Shown here one piece after another: positions 25,216 to 37,768 of a stretch of 64,000 nucleotides of DNA. The notes beneath the pieces are model-generated. The model did no database searches and was not told where the DNA came from. It saw only the letters and a list, made by a program, of their open reading frames with translations. Position numbers and translations under genes: made by a program. Position 1 is the first letter of the stretch. Each line of letters starts with the position of its first letter. The stretch spans positions 21,355 through 85,354 of the forward strand of contig CALSFV010000155.1 in the NCBI GenBank assembly GCA_943737045.1, read 5' to 3'. Source of the DNA: Parapristionchus giblindavisi. Taxonomy: Eukaryota > Nematoda > Chromadorea > Rhabditida > Diplogasteridae.

Positions 25216-25968
25216 ACATTGATTGATGAATAATCAATATGTACACACCGGATCAATCAGTGAAGAGGTCTGAATTGAAGTGCTGACGTCGGAATGAGGC
25301 AAGAAAAGAATATTCAAAGTGCGACTAACCTTTCTAACACAATGAAAGAGCCATACATTAACAGAAATGACGTGTGAGAAACAATATATTAGCTATTTAC
25401 ATACCACATCGGTTTGATCAACAAAAAAATACGAGAGACATAGATATAATTCATGAGAATTAACTGAAAAACGGCTACAGTTACATAAAGAATGAGAAGT
25501 TGAATGAGGAAATCAAGATACCTGCACTAAACAATGGCCACTATCCGATTGGAGAATAAATATGAAGTAAATAAACATAGAAAATACGATTAAATCCAAT
25601 TTAATTCATAAAATATAAAGAAAACGAGAGAGAGAGAGAGAGAGTCAAGCAGGAACGTGAAAAACGTGTAAAAACAATCAATCAATATGACGCGAAGAAT
25701 AAAAATTGAGGGAAATTCAAAATTTGAATATTGCATACGGTAGCATTACAGTACCTAAGCAATTTTGTAATAAATTATTTTGCACTATCCAGAGTCACCC
25801 AATATTTTTCGTTTCTGCGGCATTATTAATCATATCGGACCAAACAATGGCCAATACACTTTTCATATTTTTAGAAACATTATTCAGCCCGTAAAACGAG
25901 ATGCGGCACAGGCGGCACGCCGCGTGCCGCGGCGTGCCGCGTTAAGACAAGGCGATCGGGCGGGACTG
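24780..25968 (-). repeat. Right terminal inverted repeat (1,189 bp)
   Basis: Mirror of 20078-21266. Homology stops abruptly at 24780/21266, just inside AATTGTATATACAATTACC. Confidence 0.9.
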
Positions 25969-26280
25969 TAAGTTAGGGAATCACCTATTGTTCAACACTA
26001 TTGATGGTAGATCATTGAAGAAGGTGCAGTACTTCTTTCTCTGTACCCTCTCACTGACCAACCCTATCTCACAGTGTCTGTACTCTCGTATACGAGATCT
26101 ATAGAAAGTGATGGATGAATGGGAACAAGGCAAAGATCAAAGAGAAAAAAATCAACTGATCGAACAGGGGAGAAGGGAATAGAAATGAAACGAACGAAGA
26201 CTCAAAAATGGAATGAACAAGAATGAGAACACGTAGATAATGATCATCATATCCAAATTGGTGTATATTGGTGTGTATTA

Positions 26281-27924
26281 GGGTTGCAGGAACGGAAGGG
26301 GAGACTACGCACTCTATTGCCACCCCTTCCCTTCTCTCTAGCAATCGCCCGTGAGAGGCACTCTCTCACTTCCTAACTTCGTGATTTGACACACCACTGC
26401 CAGAGATAGCGTAATCACCGGTAAATAGCGGGGATTACGCTATCTCTCGCCCCTCCCCCTTCCACTCTCCTTACTCTCTGATCACTCCATCCGCCTCGCC
26501 TCATTTGATGCACGTTTCAAGAGATATCTAATTCCCCTCGCATCTGAGAGCTTTGCAGTCAACAGCAAAGTTGTAGCTCACGTCGATCCGGTTCTGATTG
26601 TTTTTAGGCAGACACGATACGATAAAAACAAACAAAATGACAATCGTTTTACCATTTCAGAGGAAAATCGAAACGGGAACCGTTCAAAATATATTTTGGT
26701 ATAGACAATTGAATTTCTCTCAATGATCAGAGGAATCAGATTAGCATTTGAATATTGATTATAAATGTTATTCCCTCTATTTCCCATTTCAATGATTCAT
26801 TATCTCAAGAGGGACATTGTTCGCCTCTCATTATCATGTCTTCCTCTCTCGTTGAATGGCTGGTTGTGAGATTTTTTATATCAGATAAATTACACTTCGC
26901 ATACCGTAAGTTATCATCGGATACAGTATCTGAGACTGTTCCAGTAGATGAATCAGTAGCAAGCGAGTGAAAGTAGCAGTAGCAAGAGTCACATGAATTG
27001 AGATGACCAAGTTTATTTTGAATGAAAATCGATCTCTCACAATCCGTCTATGTTTAGGTTCATTCGATCAGGATTATATTTTAATTTTTTTAATTTTTTG
27101 AACCAAGGCAAAAAAAATCTTTTTTTCTCTCAAAAAATGTAAAAACACACCAACAAAACGAAAAAAAAAAATTAAACATTTGAGGCAAATTGTGAAAGCA
27201 TTTGACAAAACTTTACAGAATTTCCTTTTTTTATCACTTCTAACGGTCTTAAAGGGACACCCCAAGCTAATTTTACTCTCCGCATTGGCAATTCTCTCTC
27301 GCCGACAAAGAGAGCGTGAGAATGTGGCAAGAGCAGAGAGTTTCAAATTAGCTTGGAGCATCGCTTTAATGTAGTATTTTGTATAATTTTTAGTGTGTAT
27401 CTGTTTGCTCTAATGCACTATGTTTAAGAAATTTTTTTTTAAATGTAACAGCTAGCGCTGCATGGATAATCAATATTCAAATGCTAATCTGATTCCTCTG
27501 ATCATTGAGAGAAATTCAATTGTCTATACCAAAATATATTTTGAACGGTTCCCGTTTCGATTTCCCTCTGAAATGGTAAAACGATTGTCATTTTGTTTGT
27601 TTTTTATCGTATCGTGTCTGCCTAAAAACAATCAGAACCGGATCGACGTGAGCTACAACTTTGCTGTTGACTGCAAAGCTCTCAGATGCGAGGGGAATTA
27701 GATTTCTCTTGAAACGTGCCTCAAATGGGGCGAGGCGGATGGAGTGATCAGAGAGTAAGGAGAGGGGAAGGGGGAGGGGCGAGAGATAGCGTAATCCCCG
27801 CTATTTACCGGTGATTACGCTATCTTTGGCAGTCTCTCTTCTCTCTTGCGGGAAACGACGAGAGAGTGGCAAGGGATGGGAAGAGGGCGCGGTAAATTCG
27901 ATTACGCTTACGCTACGGCAACCC
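26281..27924. mobile_element. TA-flanked foldback element (1.64 kb)
   Basis: Outer ends GGGTTGC...GCAACCC abut TA on both sides. Inside, long arms (26395-26765 and 27465-27833, ~370 bp) are inverted copies; they share GATAGCGTAATCACCGGTAA and CAGACACGATACGATAAAAA. No transposase is visible between the arms. Confidence 0.7.
27262..27358. repeat. Hairpin repeat (CTCTCCGC family)
   Basis: An imperfect palindrome of about 95 bp, running from AAGCTAATTTTACTCTCCGC to GAGAGTTTCAAATTAGCTT. Related fragments occur at the very start of the window, near 43187-43260, 48758-48833 and 49910-49985. Confidence 0.6.
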
Positions 27925-29413
27925 TAGTGTGTATGTAAATTGGTGTACAAAATTGGTGTATACACTGTATAATGTCAGATTGTCAGATTTCGAAGGACCT
28001 CGAGGATCTATTCGGGGGTTGCGGGTCCGCAATGGCTCGTAAAATCACCTCTGAGAGAGGGGAGGTGGAGCGATTGTGGGCCCGCAATATATATTTTATC
28101 TACGCCCGAGAGTGCAACGAGAACAATTAGAATATACGAGTGAAACATAATGATACATGTTGATAATGACTCTCATAAATACTATAGTGAATAAAAGGGG
28201 GTGGGGGGGGGGTGCATAAGGTAAGAAATATATAGAGATCAATCAATCAGGCAAACTGGGCTCATCTTGTCATCGTCTGGTCTTTCTCTCATGGTGGAAG
28301 TGAGAGTAGGAGGAACTAACCGAGGAAGAGGACTCGGTGACCAGGTTGACTCTGCTCCGAGAACCAGATGATTCTACTAACCATAATTGGAAACTTTAAT
28401 ATTATTGTACTATGACAGAAAATTTTATTTCACATGTTCGTTGTCATTGAATACTTGGCAAAATGACAAAAAAATACGGTATAATGCTCCATTTTATACT
28501 TTTTACACCCTTTTTTTCTTTTTTTCTCGTTCGCACCTTAATCACCCCCGAAACGTTGTGTCTATATTTCATATTATGTTTCGAAAGAAATGAATCATAT
28601 TTTCTCACGTGTCTCATCTTGCAAATCTATCATTCTGAAAGTAGAAATATAAATCGCCAACTTCGCTCAGAAATAAAAAATAAAATAAAATGCAGATATT
28701 CTCTATTCTTTCTCTCATCTTGCTTATCTTCATTCAATCTTCAATCCAGGTTGTTTTCTATGAACTATTACATATTTTAACTCTATTTTTTCAGTCTTCA
28801 GACCGGGATGAATGTGTCATGAAGTCAGCTTCTATTTCTATATTTCTATGATTGTGAAATATATTTTGAGATGTGTGAAAGAAGCCTTTCCAAGTGAATC
28901 TGATGAGAGATCTGCGTCTCCTCATTCATTTACTTGGACAATTGAGAAATGTATTGACTCTTGTGATTGGAAATCATGAATTCTCTATTCCAATTTTTAT
29001 TTGAAAATTTGTTGACACAGAGAATCACATCCCTCTATATAAATATTTATCTTTATCTGATTGTCAGCCAATGTTTCATTTTAAATCACAATAATGACCG
29101 ATAAGTAAATCAATAAATGAAAAAATCAATAGAACTGTTCCTACATGTGAGCGTATAATTATTGATTGATTAGCACTATGATGACTAAATTGATATGACA
29201 AAGGGACAAGCATGGAAAGACGAACACTGTACATTTTAAAGAAATAAATACAATATTAACATTAATAAATTATGCCTATATCTATCGATATATATATCTA
29301 TCACTGTACATTCATTGATAAAATTTAACTAAGAAAAAAATTAAATACTATTTCATTAATTTAAAACAAATCATTGTAGAAGATTCAGCTTTTCCATTTG
29401 ATGGACTGAAAAA
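27925..29413. other. Intergenic AT-rich DNA
   Basis: No gene recognised. A G-rich tract lies at 28196-28214. Short open frames at 28387-28780 have no recognisable content. Confidence 0.4.
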
Positions 29414-29452
29414 TCAATAATCATTCCACTAGTCAATCAATCAATAGCGATA

Positions 29453-31066
29453 TCATACCGTATTATTGAGTGCAGCAATAGCCTTGAAAGCATCAGGAGT
29501 ATTGGGTGTAAGTGTAGCCGCATATGCTGCCAACTTCTCCTTCTCTCTTGATGATACCAACGAATCGATAACGATCTGAAATATTGATTGACCAAAGCTA
29601 TCGAACGAAACAACTCATGTAAAGTTTTAAACAGAATCGCATCCACCATAGCCCAAAACTACCGTAATCAAAGCAATTATTGATTGATTGATTTTATCAC
29701 CTCGGTAACACGAGCCTTCTGTGTCAATAGTAATCTCTCATCATCATCACGAACTGAACGAAGAATACGAGCGAGAAACTGAAACATAACCATTTTTAAA
29801 TACCTTATCGATTTTTTTAGTAATTATAGAACCATTGATTCAATCTTATTATTATTGGTATCGTTTCAACTTGCAAAACTATCATGGCGCCGATAAAATA
29901 TTGCTTTTATATAAATATCTAGCATTAGCATTTACACGATATTAGAATGTAACCGGACAAGTTTCCTTTCAAGATCAATATGAAACGCTGATATGTCTAG
30001 ATTCAAAAGATGAACATGTTTTAACTGACAAAAAGTATATATATTAGACTAAGCATTGCATTAAATGCGAACATTGCAGAGCAATTCTATGCAGTATAAA
30101 AAGTATTGCATACTGTATATTGCATTGTATGGCATAGAAAAGGATAGATAACAAACATCGGTGGTTGACTTCCATTTAAATGAAGAACTTTGAATAGATT
30201 CTTCCATGAGAATGGACACGAAAGTTTAGTCATTCCAGCACGATTAAGAAGACCTTAACATATTGTGATCTTTGATCTTCATCTAACCCAAGTTTGATCT
30301 TTGATCTCAAATAAATAAAGATTAAACTTTGATCTCTACCTACCTCTAGCATAAGACGATGGCTGCACTACAGACTTTAATTGGAGTACTCGTTCAATAT
30401 CAGGCCATCTACAATATCGATTACTTTGATTGATCTACCCAATCAATCAATAATCTCCTACCTGCTTTGTCTCACCAATGCTGATACTGCAGTCCAAATG
30501 AATTCTTTCTCTGATACACGAAGTACAGTAGACAATGATTGAGGAGATGATACGTTTGACTGTAGATGAGATGGATTACGGTAATCATGTCAATTATCCA
30601 CCAATCAATCAATAACTACAGTATCAAATAGATACGGTAACGTACAGGAGGTAGATCAAAATGGTAGAGGCACGAGTAATACAACGTTGCCATGGTTGTT
30701 ACACCGGTGAGGGCTACAAACGAATAGCATTAATTGCGGGAGAGTGTATCTCATATCATTGCAACCACAATTCACAAATGGCAAATAATACATATGAAAC
30801 GAGATATCACCTGCTCTTTGAGGAAATAGCTTCATGAGTGAATGAGAAGAAGCAATCTTCTTATCCGTTTCCTGCAACAAACAAGTCAGTCTTCTACCTC
30901 CAAGAAAAACATGAAAATGTCACAAAGGAGATCATGACATAGTGTTTTCAGTGACCCATACACTTTACAATTACACTTATGAGAAGTAATCATTCTTCAA
31001 TCATAGGTCTAATAGCCACGTTACAGATTTGTAAAATGCGATTACGCTCCGTAGTTTGCAACGTAC

Positions 31067-31101
<35 letters not shown>

Positions 31102-34100
31102 GTGGACATACCTCAATCTCAATTTGTCTTTCGATAAGATTGATATGATCAGATATGAGAGCAGCCTCACATGATAGAGATGGATCAGAGAATGATGATG
31201 ATAGACATCTTAATCATATTATCGATTAGTTCTACCATCTCTATCGATTAGTAATCCATAAAACTACCGTACACGAACAAATTACCGTAAACCTATCACC
31301 ACTTCAAAATCAATAATTCCTACAGTACTACTTCCTGTAAAATCAATACCATATACCGTATACCTCTTGACAGCATTTCTCCTCGTTCGTACATCCTTGT
31401 GTCTACATGCACTCATCAATTCAATCATAGCAGCTTCTTCATTTCTTCCAAGAGCGAATAGAGTCGTTGTGAGTTCATTGATATCACGAATGTCCTTTAG
31501 ATGTTCCATGTATACCTATATATGATGACGTCATCCATTATATTGTGAATGTACATTCATAACAAATCATAATATTCAATATAAGAGCCCATAAAGAATC
31601 TCGGATAGTAACCGTTACTTTTCGACCAGTGTTTGTTGTATCTTTGGCAGTTTACACTTTTCTGATCATGTTTTCAGGTTTATCGTTACAAACATTCGAG
31701 AGCAGAATATAGCCGGTCGCCAAGCATAAAAACAATCAACTGACCTCAGCTGCCTCTGGTCTTCTCAATAGAATATCACGAAAGAGTGCATCGATTAGTG
31801 TTGACTTGAGAAAGAATAGAACCTGGAATAATCGATGATAGATCAAACATCAATAATCAATAACCACAAACATACCGCCAGAATAACATTGTGATCTACG
31901 ATCGCTATTGCTGCATCAAGTAGATTGATCTTGTCTTCACGAGATCTGCAAACCAATCAATATCAATCAATCATCAATCAATAGTAAATACCGTATACCT
32001 ATATAGATCGAGTGATACATTCTCTCCAGTTAGCATTCTTCGAACAGCTTCATTGACATCAAGAGCACGAAATCGATCGTTGCGTACACTCTTAAAGGGA
32101 AAATAATGAGGTCTACAATAACCGAGAGAGTATTGATTAATCCCTGCAAGAACAAAAACCACCCTACATAAAAGCTGGATATATGCAAAAATTCTATTCC
32201 AATATTTCAACAAACAATCGATGAATAAAAATACCGTATACCTCTAGATGCTTCTGTAGTTTGCGATGTTCAGCCCTCAGACGGTTGTAGTCGAGATCCA
32301 ATTTATTTGCTTCTGAAGGGTGTAGAGAAAGCATCAACTTAGTGAGTGCATAGAAAATCTTATGCGTCATATGAAACATAGAATCACCGTTTCACTAACA
32401 ATAAGCACCATAGACATCTATTGTTTCTGTCTCATAATGTTGCCTCACATAGTGCCATAGCAATCTCGTTTTACCAAGAAATCAATCAATGAATTGTAAA
32501 CTATCCAATAATGAATATTCACCCGATGGCAGACTGGATGCGGAGCACTCGGATATAAGACTGGCTGTGGAAGGACGACCAGGTAGAACGCCTGTTTACG
32601 AATATTATTTAATAATAAAATAGAATAAATTTTTAAAAACCTATGGTATGTGATGGAAGAGTATTAGAGGATATTGGATGATAACGAGGAGGAGATACTT
32701 CCACTTGAGGTTTCTATAATGACATAATCATCAATTATCAATATGCAGAGTACACTGTACACACATTATAAGTTTAAAATATCAACTCATTGACATAAAA
32801 ATGCTACTCTTATCATTATATCATTTTCAGTGCCAACTTTCTAAAGAAATGAACGGAGAGAAGTAGTAAAACCAATCAATTAATCGATACATCCACATTT
32901 ACAGTATCCTTCCTCGACGATGTCGGTGTGGGAAGATCAGCCGAATTCTTCGATGATCCATCACTTCTTCTGAAAATCAATCAAGAAACCTCTAGAATCA
33001 ATCGATAACCTCCTTCTCACCCTGACCCAGGTACAGTAGGTGGTGAATCCCTTCGAGGTACACTAGGTGGTCCATCTCCTCGTCCTCCTCTCTTTGTCCC
33101 TCCATTCATAGGACTACTCCGCATTTTTAGGGGGGCCAATAATTTGGTCAAAGTGGGGCCAATAATTTGCAAGAAGTTGAGTCTCGAATTTGTCTACCAG
33201 ACAAGCCCCACTTGAAAAGTTGAGCCATTAATTTGGTCAAAATTATGGCCCCACTAAACTTTTCGCCAAACTTTTGTCCCAATTAATGGCTCAACTTTTC
33301 AAGTGGGGCCAATAATTTGGTCATAATAATGGCCCCACTAAACTTTTCGCTAAACTTTAGTCCAAATTAATGGCTCAACTTTTCAAGTGGGGCCAATAAT
33401 TTGGCCAATAATTTGGCTCGACCACTAAAAGTTTAGCCCTTTATTTGCTTATTTTATTCCAGTTCCATTTATGTTTATTACACATTTAAATGAGTTATAC
33501 ATCAATTAACTTCTTTATCCTCAGAACAAACAATATTTACATGGCAATAACAACATGAAAATGCAAATGAAACGAGCAATTAACATTAAATGGTTTTGCG
33601 ATATACATCTTCAGCTCGTTCGAGTGTCGTCGTCTGATTCTTGTCATCGTTGGTTTCACATGAGAGCAGCGAGATACTTCGTATCTACGAATTGAAATTT
33701 CCTGAAAACAATAGAATCAATAACATCAACATGTTTCTAATGGTAATTCGTCTCACATATTTTTCTTGAGCAGTGTTAAGCACTTGGAAAATGCGAAAAA
33801 TGCTCGATTTTGGTTCGGAAAAGATGGTTTAAATACTTTAACTTATATTTTCCTAAATCACTTCTGGCTAATATAATGTTAAGAATCTATTAACAAGAAA
33901 GTACGTCAATAATCGGAACAAAACAACATTAGTATATTATAAATACCACCTTATTCGATCGATTCCTATTGATCCTTCTTCACGAAACATATACTTGATA
34001 TCCTCAAACGGTCTCTGCAGTGATAAAATCATGCGTGTTTATTTTACTTTCTTTTGATCCTACATTTTAAGAACACCTTCACTTTCACGACTCCCTTTCC

Positions 34101-37100
34101 CGGATTTATCTACCATCTCTTCATTAACTTGACATATTAACTCGTGTTCTTAGATTTGGATAAAAAGCTGAGTATATTGCGAAATAAGAAAATTACCAGA
34201 TATCTGTTTTCGTTTTGCAAACATGAGTGGTCAACAAACGCGCAGTGTCGTATTCAGGCGACAGTATTTTTCATGGCCACTCCAAGAACGCGTGTTAACA
34301 GCAGTTTTCATTCACCGAAATATCTATGTACGTAATAAGCGTGATCCGTATAGGACGGACAAACCAAATTACCGCGGTCGTTTGGTTCGTCCGTCCTGTA
34401 GCTTATAGGACGGACGAACCAAATGACCGCGGGTAATTTCAGTAGATCGGAAAATTTAACACTATCGGAACAAAAAATTGTGTTGTTGCGAAATTTTATC
34501 GACCGCCATTGTGCGGAATATGTGTTATTTCTTGTTTTGTTTTCAAACAGAAAATATCGCTTTATACACTCATCAATCAATCGAGTTCATTTGGTTAACG
34601 TTTAAGCCTAGGCGTACTATCCGCACTACTCTATTGATCCATTTAAATATTCTGTCGATTCAGTTATTTATTCACACTTAGCAGAGTTCCTTAGTTAAGG
34701 AAAGCTTAGGCTTAGAGTCCGCACTACTCTATTGATCCATTTAAATATTCTATCGATTCAGTTAGTATTCACACTCAGCAGAGTTCCTTAGTTAAGGAAA
34801 GCTTAGGCTTAGAGTCCGCACTACTCTATTGATCCATTTAAATATTTTATCCATACATTTTCGGCGACCTCACATAATTTATATATAGTCAGGTGTTTGA
34901 ATCCTTGCATGATCCATGTAAAATTCGTGCAATTAATGGCATGATCATGCATGAAATATACTCGAATCATGCATGGATTATTTGTGATCATGCATGGATT
35001 CTGTCATTCCATGCATGATCACGGAAAATTCGTGCATGATTACGGAAGATCCATGCATGATCACGAACCACGGATATTCCATGCATGATCATGCATGTAA
35101 TGTCGAATAATGCATGATTATACTTGTATTCGTGATCATGCAAGGATTTCAACACCAGAGTATAGCGGGTCGATTTTCAAAATATGACGGGTCAATTTAC
35201 CTAAATGAATCTCAAAATACCTTCTTCGCTTAAATTGTAACTTTTAGCGTAAAATGAGCGCAATATCATGGGTCGATCCTGAATATGAGCCGTATATTCT
35301 GGGTCAATCCTCATATTTTGAGGGTATGAAAATGTATGATTCTATCGATTCACATGCAGGAGACAAGACGTATTCCGCAAAATGACCGCAATTTGACCGT
35401 ACGCGTGATACAGACACGTATGAATCTGACAACGAGATAGTACATCACACACAAAAATACTAATTGCTTATACAAGATCCCTTTCGCTACGAAAATCAAT
35501 TAGCCGTAGCAGTTTCATACATTCCCTTACAGAAACATCGAAAAAGAGTCTACAAAACAAGAAATAACACATAATCCGCAAAATAGCGGTCGATAAAATT
35601 TCACAACAACACATTTTTTGTTCCGATAGTGTTACATTTTCCGATCTACTGAAATTACCCGCGGTCATTTGGTTCGTCCGTCCTGTAAGCTACAGGACGG
35701 ACGAACCAAACAACCGCGGTCATTTGGTTTGTCCGTCCTATACGGTTAAGTCGTAATAAGATGACAAATAATAGAGCTGAACGAACCGTTTTATCGATCA
35801 AATTTCCCCCGTCCTTCATCACGCGTCCTCTCCAATAGTCTCTATCAGCTACACGAGGAAGCGGCGTTTGATGTCGACTGTTGGCGTGAGGGACGGCGAA
35901 TTGGTAGTAGAAGACGCACACCTGACAATGAACACAGTTAATCGATAAACAACGAACATTATATAATCAATAACAATATGTGAGATCTATCAAACAGCAA
36001 CCCCGCACATACATTTTCAAGCATTGTGAGTGAGCACTTTTTGTCGATGCGGTCAGTTTTGAGTCTTGAAACCCATCTAGGAATATTCTTGAGATCGAGA
36101 TTAGTAAGAATCACCCCCATTTCGGGTCAGTTCCGAGTACTTGAGATGCAGATCGGGTCAGTTTTGTTCTAATTTCGGGTCAGTTTATAATTCGCAAAAA
36201 CAATAGATTATGGAAAATGTATGACCCCGCAGCTTTACGCAGACACCAGGAAAACTGGCATCAATCAAGTCATCAATCAATCGATAATTAAACCTACAGA
36301 GCGAAAAGCTGCTTGGTGGGTCGTTCTTCAAATTCAACTTCTGCACATATCCAGTGTTACGCGGTGTTGTAGCGAACAATGCATTGATTGAGAAGCTACA
36401 ACATGACGAAATTAACGATCGTAAATCAATCTATAAAAAATCAATCAATAATTACATATGAACGTTAGCAAAGAGTTCACCAATAGAAGTGCGTAAGAGG
36501 CTTTTTGGTAAACACTTCAGTCTACGCTTCAGGCATTAAATTGTCAAACAAAGGGGTTTCGTGATGTACCTGCAGAGAAAGCTAATTCTTGGAAGGACGC
36601 TGGTAGATGAGGACTTGCCAGATCTCGAAGAATACTGAGTACGGTACCCAGAAGGAGTAATGATGGTGTACCTGCAATTATACGGTAATCGACAATCAAA
36701 TCATCAAAAAGCAGATAATGGTGAAATTTTCGAGCGGCGATTTCAGAAAAGATAGAAGAAAACCGCACAGCGCGCAATTGTATCCATGACAAATCATTAT
36801 TGCAACAAAACCCTCCACTTCTGTTCTATGTCGTCACAAGAGCAAAAGTGAAGGGCTTTCGAAAAGCGGTTTGTCAAGCTCATGTAAATCTTGATATTCA
36901 TACCGGGTTGGGAGACAGAGTTGAGTAGTGGCTGATACTACAGCTGATCGTCGTGCAGTTCTTCGCGCTGTGACGGAATGATGATCTTCGGAGGACGACG
37001 CTGTACCTCAACCCAAACACTTAGTCTTTTGACTTAAAAGACTTAAACACTTAAAGAATTTATGATAACTTAAATACTCTTGATTTCACATAAGTACAAA

Positions 37101-37768
37101 GGCACTTACCGTCCTAGCAGAGGCGAATTGAGAAGAGTTCATCTTGATCGAGCAGAGATATCCTTGTAATAAATTAAATTAAAGAAAAACAACAATTAGC
37201 GAGCACAGCCAATGAAGGAGCGAAAACAGCAACAGTCTACTCAACTAGCAAAATACTTTGAGAAGTAGAATACAAACTAGAAATGCAACGAAGGCAACAA
37301 TATTTAGCTGAAAAACTTCCATGGCGGGTATGCCGACATGACCTAACACGAACAGTATTAGCAAACATCGCCTGTACACGCTGAGCTATTCTACGGCTCT
37401 CAGTGAAACGGCTCGACATACCGTAGTGGGGCCATTATTTAAGCCAAAAGTTTAGCTCAACTTTGCGACTAAAATAATAGCCCCACTTCGAACCAAATTA
37501 TTGGCTCAACCACCAAAATAATGGCTCAACTTTTCACTCTCGACCAAATTATTGGCCCCCCTAAAAATGCGGAGTATCAGAATCGAAAAGATTTGCCATT
37601 GCTAAACGAGCAGCTACCTGATATCGATTAGAATACAGTAACCACTAGGCCAATACCGTAATCGATCAATACCTGTCTGGATGGAATATCATCAAAGACA
37701 TTAGATCTCTGTCCATTTTCATTCCAATAACTATCTTCTAGATCATCAAATGTAAACTTCTTATGCAT
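29453..37768 (-). CDS. spe-39: SPE-39 / VIPAS39 homologue, exon 2 split by a transposon
   Basis: SPE-39 partners VPS33-type proteins in endolysosomal and vesicle-biogenesis trafficking. Minus-strand exons: 37768-37673, 37617-37575 plus 33114-33021 (one exon interrupted by an element), 32969-32903, 32713-32641, 32591-32523, 32312-32242, 32090-31999, 31945-31876, 31822-31745, 31515-31364, 31208-31112, 30871-30811, 30713-30646, 30559-30462, 30408-30344, 30253-30153, 30024-29938, 29778-29701, 29575-29453. All phases agree (about 560 codons). Landmarks: KKFTFDDLEDSYWNENGQ at the N-terminus, NLLDAAIAIVDHNVILAVLF and LFRDILLRRPEAAE in the middle, TGVTTMATLYYSCLYHFDLP, and a C-terminal QKARVTEIVIDSLV helix. 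A 30-bp terminal intron could instead give the ending TWNDY at 29414, closer to the family. As assembled, translation stops shortly after entering the insert (FDSDTPHF*). Confidence 0.85.
31068..31100. repeat. (TTA)n microsatellite
   Basis: Eleven ATT/TTA units in the SPE-39 intron between the exons ending at 31208 and 31112. Confidence 0.9.
34619..34850. repeat. 97-bp tandem repeat, three copies
   Basis: The unit begins CCGCACTACTCTATTGATCC near 34620, 34719 and 34816 and contains GTTCCTTAGTTAAGGAAAGC. It lies inside the nested element 34351-35740. Confidence 0.8.
34852..35338. mobile_element. MITE (CATACATTTTCGG family), expanded by GATCATGCATGG repeats
   Basis: Normal family ends CATACATTTTCGG and GAAAATGTATG lie 487 bp apart instead of about 190. 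The extra ~250 bp (34910-35160) consists of scattered forward and inverted GATCATGCATG(G/A) motifs. It is nested within 34351-35740, itself nested in 33117-37574. Confidence 0.65.
35826..37419 (-). other. Candidate exons of an unrecognised element gene
   Basis: Starting near the right TIR, an ATG at 37419 opens MSSRFTESRRIAQRVQAMFA. A phase-compatible exon near 37160-37107 continues with CSIKMNSSQFASART before a gtaagt donor. Further open stretches with splice-like borders lie near 37010-36940 (VQRRPPKIIIPSQREELHDD), 36792-36573 and 35921-35826 (RVADRDYWRGRVMKDGGN). I could not join them confidently and recognise no family. They may encode this element's mobility protein or a passenger. Confidence 0.3.

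Larger units (their letters stand above)
34351..35740. mobile_element. Nested TA-flanked element (TAGGACGGAC family)
   Basis: Ends TAGGACGGACAAACCAAAT and the inverted GTTTGTCCGTCCTA abut TA at 34349-34350 and 35741-35742. The arms (about 34351-34560 and 35480-35740) each contain an internal palindrome of the same TAGGACGGAC motif, giving a double-hairpin terminus. There is no coding capacity of its own. Confidence 0.75.
33117..37574. mobile_element. 4.46-kb TA-flanked element inserted in a spe-39 coding exon
   Basis: The ends are the perfect inverted repeat CTCCGCATTTTTAGGGGGGC/GCCCCCCTAAAAATGCGGAG with TA at 33115-33116 and 37575-37576. Subterminal DNA on both sides is packed with GGGGCCAATAATTTGG-type direct and inverted copies (33135-33420, 37430-37560). 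The interior contains a nested 1.39-kb element (34351-35740) and candidate minus-strand exons of an unrecognised gene. The TA duplication suggests the Tc1/mariner superfamily or another TA-targeting group; no DDE transposase motif was recognised. Confidence 0.85.
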
